Below are positions 1 to 6,596 of a DNA stretch of 11,770 nt, piece by piece. Source of the DNA: Candidatus Aminicenantota bacterium (GTDB taxonomy: Bacteria > Acidobacteriota > Aminicenantia > JAMOAD01); NCBI GenBank assembly GCA_027070475.1, contig JALXDT010000302.1:1-11770 (forward strand), read 5' to 3'. Positions within the stretch are counted from its first letter, which is position 1. Each line of letters opens with the position of its first letter. The position numbers and the translations under genes were made by a program. The notes under the pieces were generated by a model that made no database searches, was not told the origin of the DNA, and saw only the letters and a program-made list of their open reading frames with translations.

Positions 1-297
1 AATATTTAAAAAGATTAATTTATCACCGTTAAAAAAAGATGCTTTCATATTTGTTGTTTCCCAATCATTTTTATTCGTATTGACTGCTATAATCTTTATC
101 AAATTCTTTCCCTCATCATCAACCCTTAAAAAGAAAAATTGCTCAGGGGTTTTTTCATCCCTCCAGAGACCATCCCATTCCCCAGCTTTTAAAACATAAG
201 CCTTATTTCCGAGCGGTTTTTCGCTACCAACAAATGAGCAAGAAGAAATAAGAAGGGCAATTAAAATTATCAAAAAATGTTTTCTTTTTATATTCAT
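1..297 (-). CDS. Partial lipoprotein of unknown function (N-terminal 99 residues)
   Basis: The reading frame starts at ATG 297-295 and stays open to the window edge, so the C-terminus is missing. Seen: a basic N-terminus (MNIKRKH), a hydrophobic stretch at residues 8-17, and a lipobox Ile17-Ser18-Ser19-Cys20, which predicts cleavage before Cys20 and lipid anchoring. The mature part begins SFVGSEKPLG and contains a Trp-rich patch (EWDGLWRDE) followed by alternating beta-like segments, as expected for a small extracytoplasmic beta-rich domain. I do not recognise the family. The ATG overlaps the TGA stop of the upstream GH20-cyclophilin gene as ATGA, and an AAGGA motif (307-311) lies 9 nt upstream, so translation is probably coupled. 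Serine after the cysteine would favour outer-membrane sorting under the E. coli rule, which may not hold here. Confidence 0.75.
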   Translation of the reverse strand, partial: MNIKRKHFLIILIALLISSCSFVGSEKPLGNKAYVLKAGEWDGLWRDEKTPEQFFFLRVDDEGKNLIKIIAVNTNKNDWETTNMKASFFNGDKLIFLNI

Positions 298-2819
298 TTT
301 ATATTATCCTTATAAATTTCAAAAATTGGTAGAAAATTTCCTTTTATCAGATAGGCTTTTTTTATAACAACAGGTTTTACTGGGGTATGAAAGGCTATCT
401 TTTTCTCTTTATCCAGAAATTGTTTTTTCACCTCAACATTTCCTATGTTTTCAAGAACATCATACCCTTCTATTAATTGTCCGAAAACAGTATATTTACC
501 ATCAAGATGGGGTCTCGGCACAAGGCAGATATAAAATTCTGTGGAACCACTGTCAGGATTTCTATCCCTTGCCATTCCTACAGTTCCCACAAGATGCTTG
601 TGAAAATTAAACTCAGCCTTTACGGTTTTAAAATTGGTTCCCTCACCGTCTCCCGCTTGAATAACATGACCTTTAACAACCCTGTAAAATGTCTTTCCAT
701 TGTAAAATCCACTCTTTATCAATTCTTTAAACTGAGCTACATGAAGAGGTGCTTCCTTTTCATAAAATCTCATAACCATCTTTCCCATATTTGTTTCAAG
801 AACAGCAAGTTCCTTATCCCTTTCATTGTAAAAGGCAAGATCTTTTAAAGCCGAATAGATGGCTATTCTAAGCTCGGCGACCTGTTTTGAAGCTTCGGTA
901 AACACTTCATCTCTTTTTCTATCAAGCTCAGGTGAAAATTCCTTACCCTTCTCAGCATATTCAAGAGAGCTTAATGCCATATTTGAGGTTTTAATCAAAT
1001 TATCTGTGAGAGGTAAAAGCTCCTTTATCGTAGCATATTGAACAGCTTTTATTTTCATCTTCTTTGAAATATCTATTATATGATTTAGCTTTGCTTTAAT
1101 CCTTTCAAGATCATCTTTTTGCCCCTCTTTTAAAAATCGTTGAACAAGAAACTTGAAATTAACCGAAGTTTCGGGATCCGGAACTGCCGCATCAACAGTC
1201 CTTGTCAAGGGCCAAAATATATTGTACTTTGTATACCAATGCCGTTTGTAAACCATTATAGGTTCAACATATCCTAAAAATTCTTTTAAAAGCTTCACAT
1301 CTTCGGAATTAAGAAGATTTCTCAATAAAGCCTCCTGATTTTTTATATGCAATGTCCCAATATTTTCAAGCATTAATGAGACTTTCCATAATCTATTATA
1401 CATAAAATTCAAATCTTTCACATCAGAAGATGACCAGAGTCTTTCAGCAATCGCAGCAGTTCTTGGCCAGATTCTTGAATCAACAATATTGTTGTTTACA
1501 AGTTCAGCCCACATTGTAGCCTCTCCACCCAAAATTCTGGACTTTTCTTTCTCCGTTAAGTTTGCAGAATCCGGAATAGGATCATTTGTATAGTGATATG
1601 ATGTAGGTTGTAATAAATCAATATAATAACCATTTGATAGGATTGTATAATAACCTTCCTTTGCACCTTCTATGAGAGCCTTTTTACCCCTCCAGGAGTG
1701 AATAACAACATCTTTCGGAAGTCCGGGACCATAGATTTCATCCCAGCCTATCATCTTTTTATGATATTTTTTTAAAATTTTCAAAACTTTTCTATTAAAA
1801 TAAACCTGAAGCTCCTCAAGAGTCTTAATCTTATGTTTTTTCATAAACTTTTTAATCCTTTCACTCTTTTTCCATTGAACGCCATTTACTTCATCACCAC
1901 CTATGTGAATATATTCATCGGGAAAGAGTTTTGACATCTCCTTGAAAAACTTTTTTAAAAATTTGTAAACCTTTTTGTTTGATGGATCAAGAACAGGGTT
2001 AAACACTCCGTAATCCCTTCGCATTTTATAATCACCCGGTAATGAGGCAAGTTCAGGGTATGCCACAATCCAGCTATATGTGTGCCCCGGTATGTCAAAT
2101 TCAGGGACAACCCTTATCCCAAGAAGGTCTGCATATTCAATAATCTTTTTCATCTCTTTCTGGGTGTAATAAAGACCGTCAGAAGCTTTTTGATAAAGTT
2201 TAGGAAACTTTTTGCACTCCAATCTGAATCCCTGATCATCACTTAGATGAAAGTGTAAAACATTCATTTTAACAAGTGCCATAGCTTTCAAATTTCTTAA
2301 AATCATATTAACCGGCATAAAGTGTCTCGAGGTGTCAATTAAAAGTCCGCGCCATGAAAATCGCGGCCAATCATCTATTTTCACATAGGGGAAATAGAAT
2401 CCAACCGAATCCATTGAAAATAACTGATAAAGTGTAAAAATTCCTCTGACTATTCCAATATCTGTTTTTGCTTTAATCTTAATTCCATCTTTATCAATAA
2501 TCAACTTATAAGATTCATCCATTTTCGGAGAAAGCTTTACTGCTTTTTCATAAAAAATATCAAGCCTTGTTAATTTGCTATCTCCTTCCTTTACTAAAAA
2601 TCCTGTTTTATAAGACAGAAATTTTAAGAGTTCATCTTTATTGTGGAAAACTCTTCTGCTGTAAGGGCCTTTGATATTGATTTTAAAATCTGTCGTTATA
2701 TAGTACTTTTCTGCTCCCATTTTTATCTTTTGAGGATATGGCATAAGGTTTAAGGTATCTGCAAATAAAGGGAAAATTAAAAGAAACAAGATAAAAGTGT
2801 AAACTATCCTCTTTTTCAT
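294..2819 (-). CDS. Exported GH20 beta-N-acetylhexosaminidase fused to a C-terminal cyclophilin-type peptidyl-prolyl isomerase
   Basis: 841 residues in one uninterrupted frame. Residues 1-20 form a signal peptide (cleavage likely after FPLFA), then a GH20 N-terminal alpha/beta domain (about 22-150) and the GH20 TIM barrel (about 153-470). All expected active-site landmarks are visible: Arg157, Asp194-Asp195, PGH at 244-246, the catalytic pair Asp309-Glu310 in HIGGDE, Trp359, Trp376, Tyr399/Asp401, and Trp437/Glu439. Family chemistry is substrate-assisted release of terminal GlcNAc or GalNAc from chitin fragments, peptidoglycan or glycans. Residues 490-665 are mostly helical. Residues 671-826 are a complete cyclophilin fold with the catalytic arginine (Arg713 in FYRVVKG), QAGD at 721-724 and the HLDGKYTVFG segment at 771-780. 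The start has AGGAG (2826-2830) 6 nt upstream. It lies 37 nt after kbl in a probable operon. Both domains should act in the periplasm or outside. The fusion is unusual; assignment of each half is secure, the joint role is unknown. Confidence 0.93.
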   Translation of the reverse strand: MKKRIVYTFILFLLIFPLFADTLNLMPYPQKIKMGAEKYYITTDFKINIKGPYSRRVFHNKDELLKFLSYKTGFLVKEGDSKLTRLDIFYEKAVKLSPKMDESYKLIIDKDGIKIKAKTDIGIVRGIFTLYQLFSMDSVGFYFPYVKIDDWPRFSWRGLLIDTSRHFMPVNMILRNLKAMALVKMNVLHFHLSDDQGFRLECKKFPKLYQKASDGLYYTQKEMKKIIEYADLLGIRVVPEFDIPGHTYSWIVAYPELASLPGDYKMRRDYGVFNPVLDPSNKKVYKFLKKFFKEMSKLFPDEYIHIGGDEVNGVQWKKSERIKKFMKKHKIKTLEELQVYFNRKVLKILKKYHKKMIGWDEIYGPGLPKDVVIHSWRGKKALIEGAKEGYYTILSNGYYIDLLQPTSYHYTNDPIPDSANLTEKEKSRILGGEATMWAELVNNNIVDSRIWPRTAAIAERLWSSSDVKDLNFMYNRLWKVSLMLENIGTLHIKNQEALLRNLLNSEDVKLLKEFLGYVEPIMVYKRHWYTKYNIFWPLTRTVDAAVPDPETSVNFKFLVQRFLKEGQKDDLERIKAKLNHIIDISKKMKIKAVQYATIKELLPLTDNLIKTSNMALSSLEYAEKGKEFSPELDRKRDEVFTEASKQVAELRIAIYSALKDLAFYNERDKELAVLETNMGKMVMRFYEKEAPLHVAQFKELIKSGFYNGKTFYRVVKGHVIQAGDGEGTNFKTVKAEFNFHKHLVGTVGMARDRNPDSGSTEFYICLVPRPHLDGKYTVFGQLIEGYDVLENIGNVEVKKQFLDKEKKIAFHTPVKPVVIKKAYLIKGNFLPIFEIYKDNIK

Positions 2820-2856
2820 ATTTTTCTCCTTTTTTAAATATTATTTAAATAAAAGC

Positions 2857-4089
2857 TTATCCGTTGAGCTCTTTATACTTTCTCAAAACACCTAAGACAT
2901 AATCGATATCTGCCGGAGTATGGTCAGCATTTATTTGAAATCTTATCTCTTCATCACCTTTTGGAACAACAGGATAATTCAAACCTGTTGCAAGAACACC
3001 ATTTTCAAGTAAGAATTTAACTATATCAGAAGTTTTCTGAGTATCTCTTACCATTAGTGGAACAATCGGATGTTCGCTTTCTATGATTTCATATCCCATC
3101 TCCTTTAAACCGCTTTCAAATCTTTTTGTAAGCTCTCTTAAATACACCAATCTTTTCTTGCCCTCATCACTATCAAGATATTCAATTACCTTTAAGGCAG
3201 TGGCAGCTTCCGCAACAGTTATGGGATTTGAATAAACATAGGTAATTGCCTTTTCTCTCAAATATGTTGTTATGATTTCATCGGAAACCACATAACCACC
3301 GTTAACTCCAAAAGCTTTACCCAGAGTGCCAATCAAAACATCAACTCTTCCACCTGTATACTCCTCTGTTCCTCTTCCCGTTTCACCGAAAGCTCCAACT
3401 CCATGGGAATCATCAGCAACAACTATTATATTCTCTTCAAACTTATCATCATACTTTTTCACAATTTCCATAATCTTATCAAGAGGAGCATAATCTCCAC
3501 GCATGCTGAAAATTCCGTCGGTGACAAGAACAATTCTTTTTCCCTTTCCGACAGATTCTTTTATCTGATTTTCCATCTCTTCCATATCAAGATGCTTGTA
3601 AATCTTTTTATCCGCAGGTCTTGAAAGCCTTATTGCATTTATTATACAGTTATGATTTAATTCATCGCTTATTACTATTGTATCTTTTGAAATGAGAGCA
3701 GTAAGAGTCCCTATCATTGTAGCATAGGCTGCACTGAAAATTATTGCATCCTCTCTTCCATGAAAAGCTGCGAGCTTTTTTTCAAGATCCCTGTGAGCTT
3801 TATAGGTACCATTTATGAATCTTACGGCACCCGGTCCCACACCAAACTCTCTTGCAGCTTTTTCTTCCTCTTCTATTATATCCTCTCTAAGAGCCATCCC
3901 CAAATATGAATTTGAATTCATCCTGATAAACTCTTTTTCTCCAAAACCTTTTAAATAGTATCTTGGTCCTCTATCACCTTCAGGTTTCTTAACCTTTGTA
4001 ATTATTAACTCTTTGCCCTTTGCTGTTCCTTTTGCCTTCAATTCATCAAGCTCTGATTTTAATACCTTTTTAAATCTTTCCAATGGCAT
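2857..4089 (-). CDS. kbl: Glycine C-acetyltransferase (2-amino-3-ketobutyrate CoA ligase), PLP-dependent
   Basis: 410 residues, cytoplasmic, an alpha-oxoamine synthase of PLP fold type I. It cleaves 2-amino-3-ketobutyrate with CoA to glycine and acetyl-CoA. Seen: the PLP Schiff-base lysine Lys258 in TLGKAFG, Asp226 and His229 in ADDSHGVGAFGETGRG, His146 in the ring-stacking position (SDELNHNC), and the glycine-rich FINGTYKAH segment near residue 91. The C-terminal domain ends with a typical RFQINADHTPADID stretch. The length is slightly above the ~400 usual for Kbl, because of a charged N-terminal extension. The close relatives BioF and serine palmitoyltransferase share these motifs; the immediately upstream tdh (21-nt gap) decides for Kbl. 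A strong AGGAGG (4095-4100) sits 5 nt before the ATG. Confidence 0.93.
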   Translation of the reverse strand: MPLERFKKVLKSELDELKAKGTAKGKELIITKVKKPEGDRGPRYYLKGFGEKEFIRMNSNSYLGMALREDIIEEEEKAAREFGVGPGAVRFINGTYKAHRDLEKKLAAFHGREDAIIFSAAYATMIGTLTALISKDTIVISDELNHNCIINAIRLSRPADKKIYKHLDMEEMENQIKESVGKGKRIVLVTDGIFSMRGDYAPLDKIMEIVKKYDDKFEENIIVVADDSHGVGAFGETGRGTEEYTGGRVDVLIGTLGKAFGVNGGYVVSDEIITTYLREKAITYVYSNPITVAEAATALKVIEYLDSDEGKKRLVYLRELTKRFESGLKEMGYEIIESEHPIVPLMVRDTQKTSDIVKFLLENGVLATGLNYPVVPKGDEEIRFQINADHTPADIDYVLGVLRKYKELNG

Positions 4090-4110
4090 TTTAACCTCCT
4101 TATTACATAT

Positions 4111-5148
4111 TTATAATAAAATAACCTTACCTGCTTTTCCCTCTTCCATAAGCAAAAGCCCTTTTTCTATCTCTTCCATGGGAAATCTATGGGTAATAAT
4201 CGGAGAAAGGTCTATCTTTCCCGACCTTAAAAGGCCATCCATTCTATACCATGTATCAAACATTTTTCTCCCGTTTACACCTCTTATGGTAATTCCCTTA
4301 AATATTATAAGTTCGTTCAAATCAATTTTTACATCACTATCAAATATACCAAGAAGGACAAGAATCCCTCCCTTTTTAATGGCTTTTAGCCCATCTACCA
4401 ATGCGGGAGCAACTCCTGACATTTCAAGAACATTATCAACTCCCTCTCCCTCTGTTAAATCCATTACAATTTCAACAAGATTTTCATTAAATGGATCAAC
4501 GACTACATCAGCTCCCATCTTTTTTGCAAGATCTCTTCTGAATTTGTTGGGCTCCGAAACTATTACAAGTGAAGCTCCGGAAGCCTTTGCTATTCCAGCT
4601 GCCATAGCACCTATGGGCCCTGCACCTGTGATTAAGACTGTTTTTGTCGGTATATCCCCTTCAAAAACTGTGTGAACAGCATTTCCGAAGGGATCATAGA
4701 TTGCAAAAAACTCCTCAGGAATATCTTTTTTAACTCTCCACAAATTTAAAGCCGGGACAGCAACATAGTCTGCGAAAGCACCATTTGCATCCACTCCCAA
4801 TATTACTACATTTTCACAAAGATGCGCCTTCCCCGTTCTGCAAAGATAACAGTGATGACAAACAACATGCATTTCAGCAGTAACAAGCTCTCCTACCTTA
4901 TACTCCTTTACATTTTTCCCAACTTCAACAATCTCTCCGTAAAACTCATGACCTATAATAACAGGAGGTTTAATCCTATTCTGCGACCATTCATTCCATT
5001 GATAGATGTGAAGATCGGTTCCGCAAATCGCTCTTTTTTTAACCTTTATTAAGACTTCATCATCTTTAATCACAGGAATTTCAGCTTCCCCAACCTCAAT
5101 TCCTCTTCCCTCCTTCATTTTCCATATTGCCCTCATCTTTTCAGCCAT
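4111..5148 (-). CDS. tdh: L-threonine 3-dehydrogenase, zinc-dependent medium-chain type
   Basis: 345 residues, the usual length for the zinc MDR-type enzyme, cytoplasmic. It oxidises L-threonine with NAD+ to 2-amino-3-ketobutyrate, which Kbl then cleaves. Seen: catalytic zinc ligands Cys42 (ICGTDLHIY) and His67-Glu68 (IGHEFYGEIVEVG); four structural-zinc cysteines at 97, 100, 103 and 111; the Rossmann nucleotide motif GAGPIG at 175-180; and the YDPFGNAVHT segment at 151-160 characteristic of threonine dehydrogenases among MDR proteins. The GTDLHIYQWNEW stretch is also typical of Tdh. It is the first gene of the run tdh-kbl-GH20/cyclophilin-lipoprotein. A consensus promoter lies just upstream at 5174-5202, and a purine-rich AGGTGA (5152-5157) precedes the ATG. 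Other polyol dehydrogenases share the fold, but the kbl neighbour makes the assignment strong. Confidence 0.95.
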   Translation of the reverse strand: MAEKMRAIWKMKEGRGIEVGEAEIPVIKDDEVLIKVKKRAICGTDLHIYQWNEWSQNRIKPPVIIGHEFYGEIVEVGKNVKEYKVGELVTAEMHVVCHHCYLCRTGKAHLCENVVILGVDANGAFADYVAVPALNLWRVKKDIPEEFFAIYDPFGNAVHTVFEGDIPTKTVLITGAGPIGAMAAGIAKASGASLVIVSEPNKFRRDLAKKMGADVVVDPFNENLVEIVMDLTEGEGVDNVLEMSGVAPALVDGLKAIKKGGILVLLGIFDSDVKIDLNELIIFKGITIRGVNGRKMFDTWYRMDGLLRSGKIDLSPIITHRFPMEEIEKGLLLMEEGKAGKVILL

Positions 5149-5173
5149 TTCTCACCTCTCTTATTTAGTAAAA

Positions 5174-5202
5174 ATAATAATTCAAGAAACATCCTATGTC
5201 AA
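5174..5202 (-). promoter_or_regulatory. Sigma-70 type promoter for the tdh operon
   Basis: On the minus strand, TTGACA (5202-5197) is followed after exactly 17 nt by TATTAT (5179-5174). The -35 is perfect and the -10 is 5 of 6. Transcription should begin near 5167, giving a leader of roughly 18 nt with the Shine-Dalgarno motif inside it. This leaves no room for a riboswitch or attenuator between the start site and tdh. Confidence 0.75.
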
Positions 5203-5313
5203 GAGAACTTTAGGTGTTCAAAAACTATGTACGAGAAATAATAGAAACAATAAGGATATCAAATAAAATTAAAAATAGTAGAAATTTATAATAGAAATTT
5301 AGAGTGTTCTACC

Positions 5314-6468
5314 TCAATTATTCATACAGCTCAGAACAAGGTTTAAAAATTCTGCTTCATGCCACTCATCATTATCCGCATCCTTATCATAACCTAACCT
5401 TACGATCAGTAGTTCCTTTTCCGGAATGATAAATATTTGCTGAGTGTAAAGTCCCCATGCAAGATATGTTTTCGGTGGAATATTGTAGTTTTGATAATTT
5501 TCAAGTGCTGGTAAAAGCCACCATTGGTATCCGTAAAAATCTATCATTGAAAGCTCTTCTGGAAAATGTGAAGAAACAGGTAGAAGAGATTCCTCTACCC
5601 ACCTTTTTTTAATAATTTGTTCTCCGTCCCAATAACCGTTTTTCAGATAAAGATACCCGAATCTTGCAAAATTTCTTGCTGTTGTTCTAATTCCCCATGC
5701 TGTTATTGTATGACCGACTCCATCCTTTTCCCATGTAATATTCTTAATACCAATTTTATCAAAAATTTTTTCTTTCCCATACTCAAAAGGATCCTTTCCT
5801 GTTGATTTTTCTATAATTCTCGAAAGAAGCATGGAATCTCCGCTTGAATAATTCCAATCGGTTCCGGGCTTATATCTCATAGGTTTTGATAAAATATAAT
5901 CAAAATAATCATCAGCTTCGTCAATCATTATCCAGACATCATTCTCCGGTCTACTATAATTTTCCTCATTCCATTTTATCCCTGAAGTCATTGTTAAAAG
6001 ATTTCTTATTGTTATCTCCCTTTTTAAACCAGTATTATCTCTGTCAAAATATTCTTTATAATCAGGAAAATAATTGTAAATTTTCTCATCAAGGTTTTTA
6101 ATTTTTCTTTCATAATAAGCTATTCCCAAAAGTGCAGAGGAAAAACTTTTAGCAACCGAATAACTACAATGAACTGAGTTCTGGGTAAAATTATTAAAGT
6201 ATGCTTCAAAAAATATATAGCCTTTTCTAATAATGATAAGTGCCTGGGTTGTAATATTAGGATTATTTGCATAATTATAAACATCCTCTAATTTACTGGA
6301 ATCAAAACCAACAGCCTCAGGCTTGCACTCCCTCCACTCCTCCGTAGGATAATAATCGCCTCTATACTCTCCCTCTTTCAAATAAGGTTTAGAGACTGTT
6401 TCTTCCTTTTTACATGATATCAAAAACAAAAATAAGACGATCAAATAAATTAATGTGATTTTTTTCAT
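5314..6468 (-). CDS. Beta-lactamase-fold serine hydrolase (class C / peptidase S12 family), lipoprotein
   Basis: 384 residues. Residues 1-18 are a lipoprotein signal with lipobox Leu16-Ile17-Ser18-Cys19, so the enzyme should be membrane-anchored outside the cytoplasm. Seen: the nucleophile motif Ser104-Val105-Ala106-Lys107 (SxxK), Tyr207-Ser208-Ser209 in WNYSSGDS at the position of the YxN motif, and the conserved TTARNFARFGYLYL stretch near residue 262. The usual third motif (KTG or HxG) is replaced by a WGLY-type sequence around 338-341. Family members include beta-lactamases, D-alanyl-aminopeptidases, esterases and amide hydrolases. The absence of canonical YxN and KTG argues for an esterase or peptidase-like role rather than true antibiotic resistance. 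It is a single gene, divergent from the S9 peptidase, with its own promoter. No Shine-Dalgarno motif lies at normal spacing before the ATG. Confidence 0.88.
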   Translation of the reverse strand: MKKITLIYLIVLFLFLISCKKEETVSKPYLKEGEYRGDYYPTEEWRECKPEAVGFDSSKLEDVYNYANNPNITTQALIIIRKGYIFFEAYFNNFTQNSVHCSYSVAKSFSSALLGIAYYERKIKNLDEKIYNYFPDYKEYFDRDNTGLKREITIRNLLTMTSGIKWNEENYSRPENDVWIMIDEADDYFDYILSKPMRYKPGTDWNYSSGDSMLLSRIIEKSTGKDPFEYGKEKIFDKIGIKNITWEKDGVGHTITAWGIRTTARNFARFGYLYLKNGYWDGEQIIKKRWVEESLLPVSSHFPEELSMIDFYGYQWWLLPALENYQNYNIPPKTYLAWGLYTQQIFIIPEKELLIVRLGYDKDADNDEWHEAEFLNLVLSCMNN

Positions 6469-6481
6469 AATTTTGTTTTAA

Positions 6482-6510
6482 ATCCTAATTAAAATGAGAT
6501 GAAATGTCAA
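6482..6510 (-). promoter_or_regulatory. Sigma-70 type promoter for the serine hydrolase gene
   Basis: On the minus strand, TTGACA (6510-6505), a 17-nt spacer, then TAGGAT (6487-6482). Only 13 nt separate the -10 from the ATG, so the transcript leader would be only about 6-7 nt and without a ribosome binding site. The AGGA inside the -10 could instead be read as a poorly spaced (14 nt) Shine-Dalgarno if transcription began further upstream. Confidence 0.6.
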
Positions 6511-6561
6511 TGAACTTTTCCTAAAAAGTCTGTTTATGAACAAAAATCTTATTTTTTCGTA

Positions 6562-6567
6562 TATAAT
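6562..6567 (+). promoter_or_regulatory. Possible -10 element for the S9 peptidase gene
   Basis: A perfect TATAAT lies 29 nt before the ATG in the 128-nt divergent intergenic region. No good -35 is seen 16-18 nt upstream (the sequence there reads near AACAAA), and it is not an extended -10. In such AT-rich DNA the hexamer could occur by chance, but its position relative to the GGAGGA (6585-6590) and the start codon is right. Confidence 0.4.
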
Positions 6568-6596
6568 TAATAACTATTATTTTCGGAGGATTAAAT

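Noticed and set aside
4013..4675. 220-codon plus-strand frame opposite tdh and the kbl start.
   Set aside because: It is antisense to two well-identified genes, is composed of Ser/Pro/Ile-rich shadow sequence, and lacks a ribosome site and recognisable motifs.
5209..5310. Near-direct repeat TTTAGGTGTTCA (5209-5220) and TTTAGAGTGTTCT (5298-5310) upstream of the tdh promoter, a candidate regulator site pair.
   Set aside because: The copies differ by an insertion and a terminal base, are ~90 bp apart, and lie in simple AT-rich sequence; no third copy is seen, so chance is a fair explanation.
6569..6581. AATAA-CTA-TTATT palindrome next to the S9 peptidase -10 element, as an operator.
   Set aside because: It is short and A/T only apart from one central base, which is expected often by chance in this composition.
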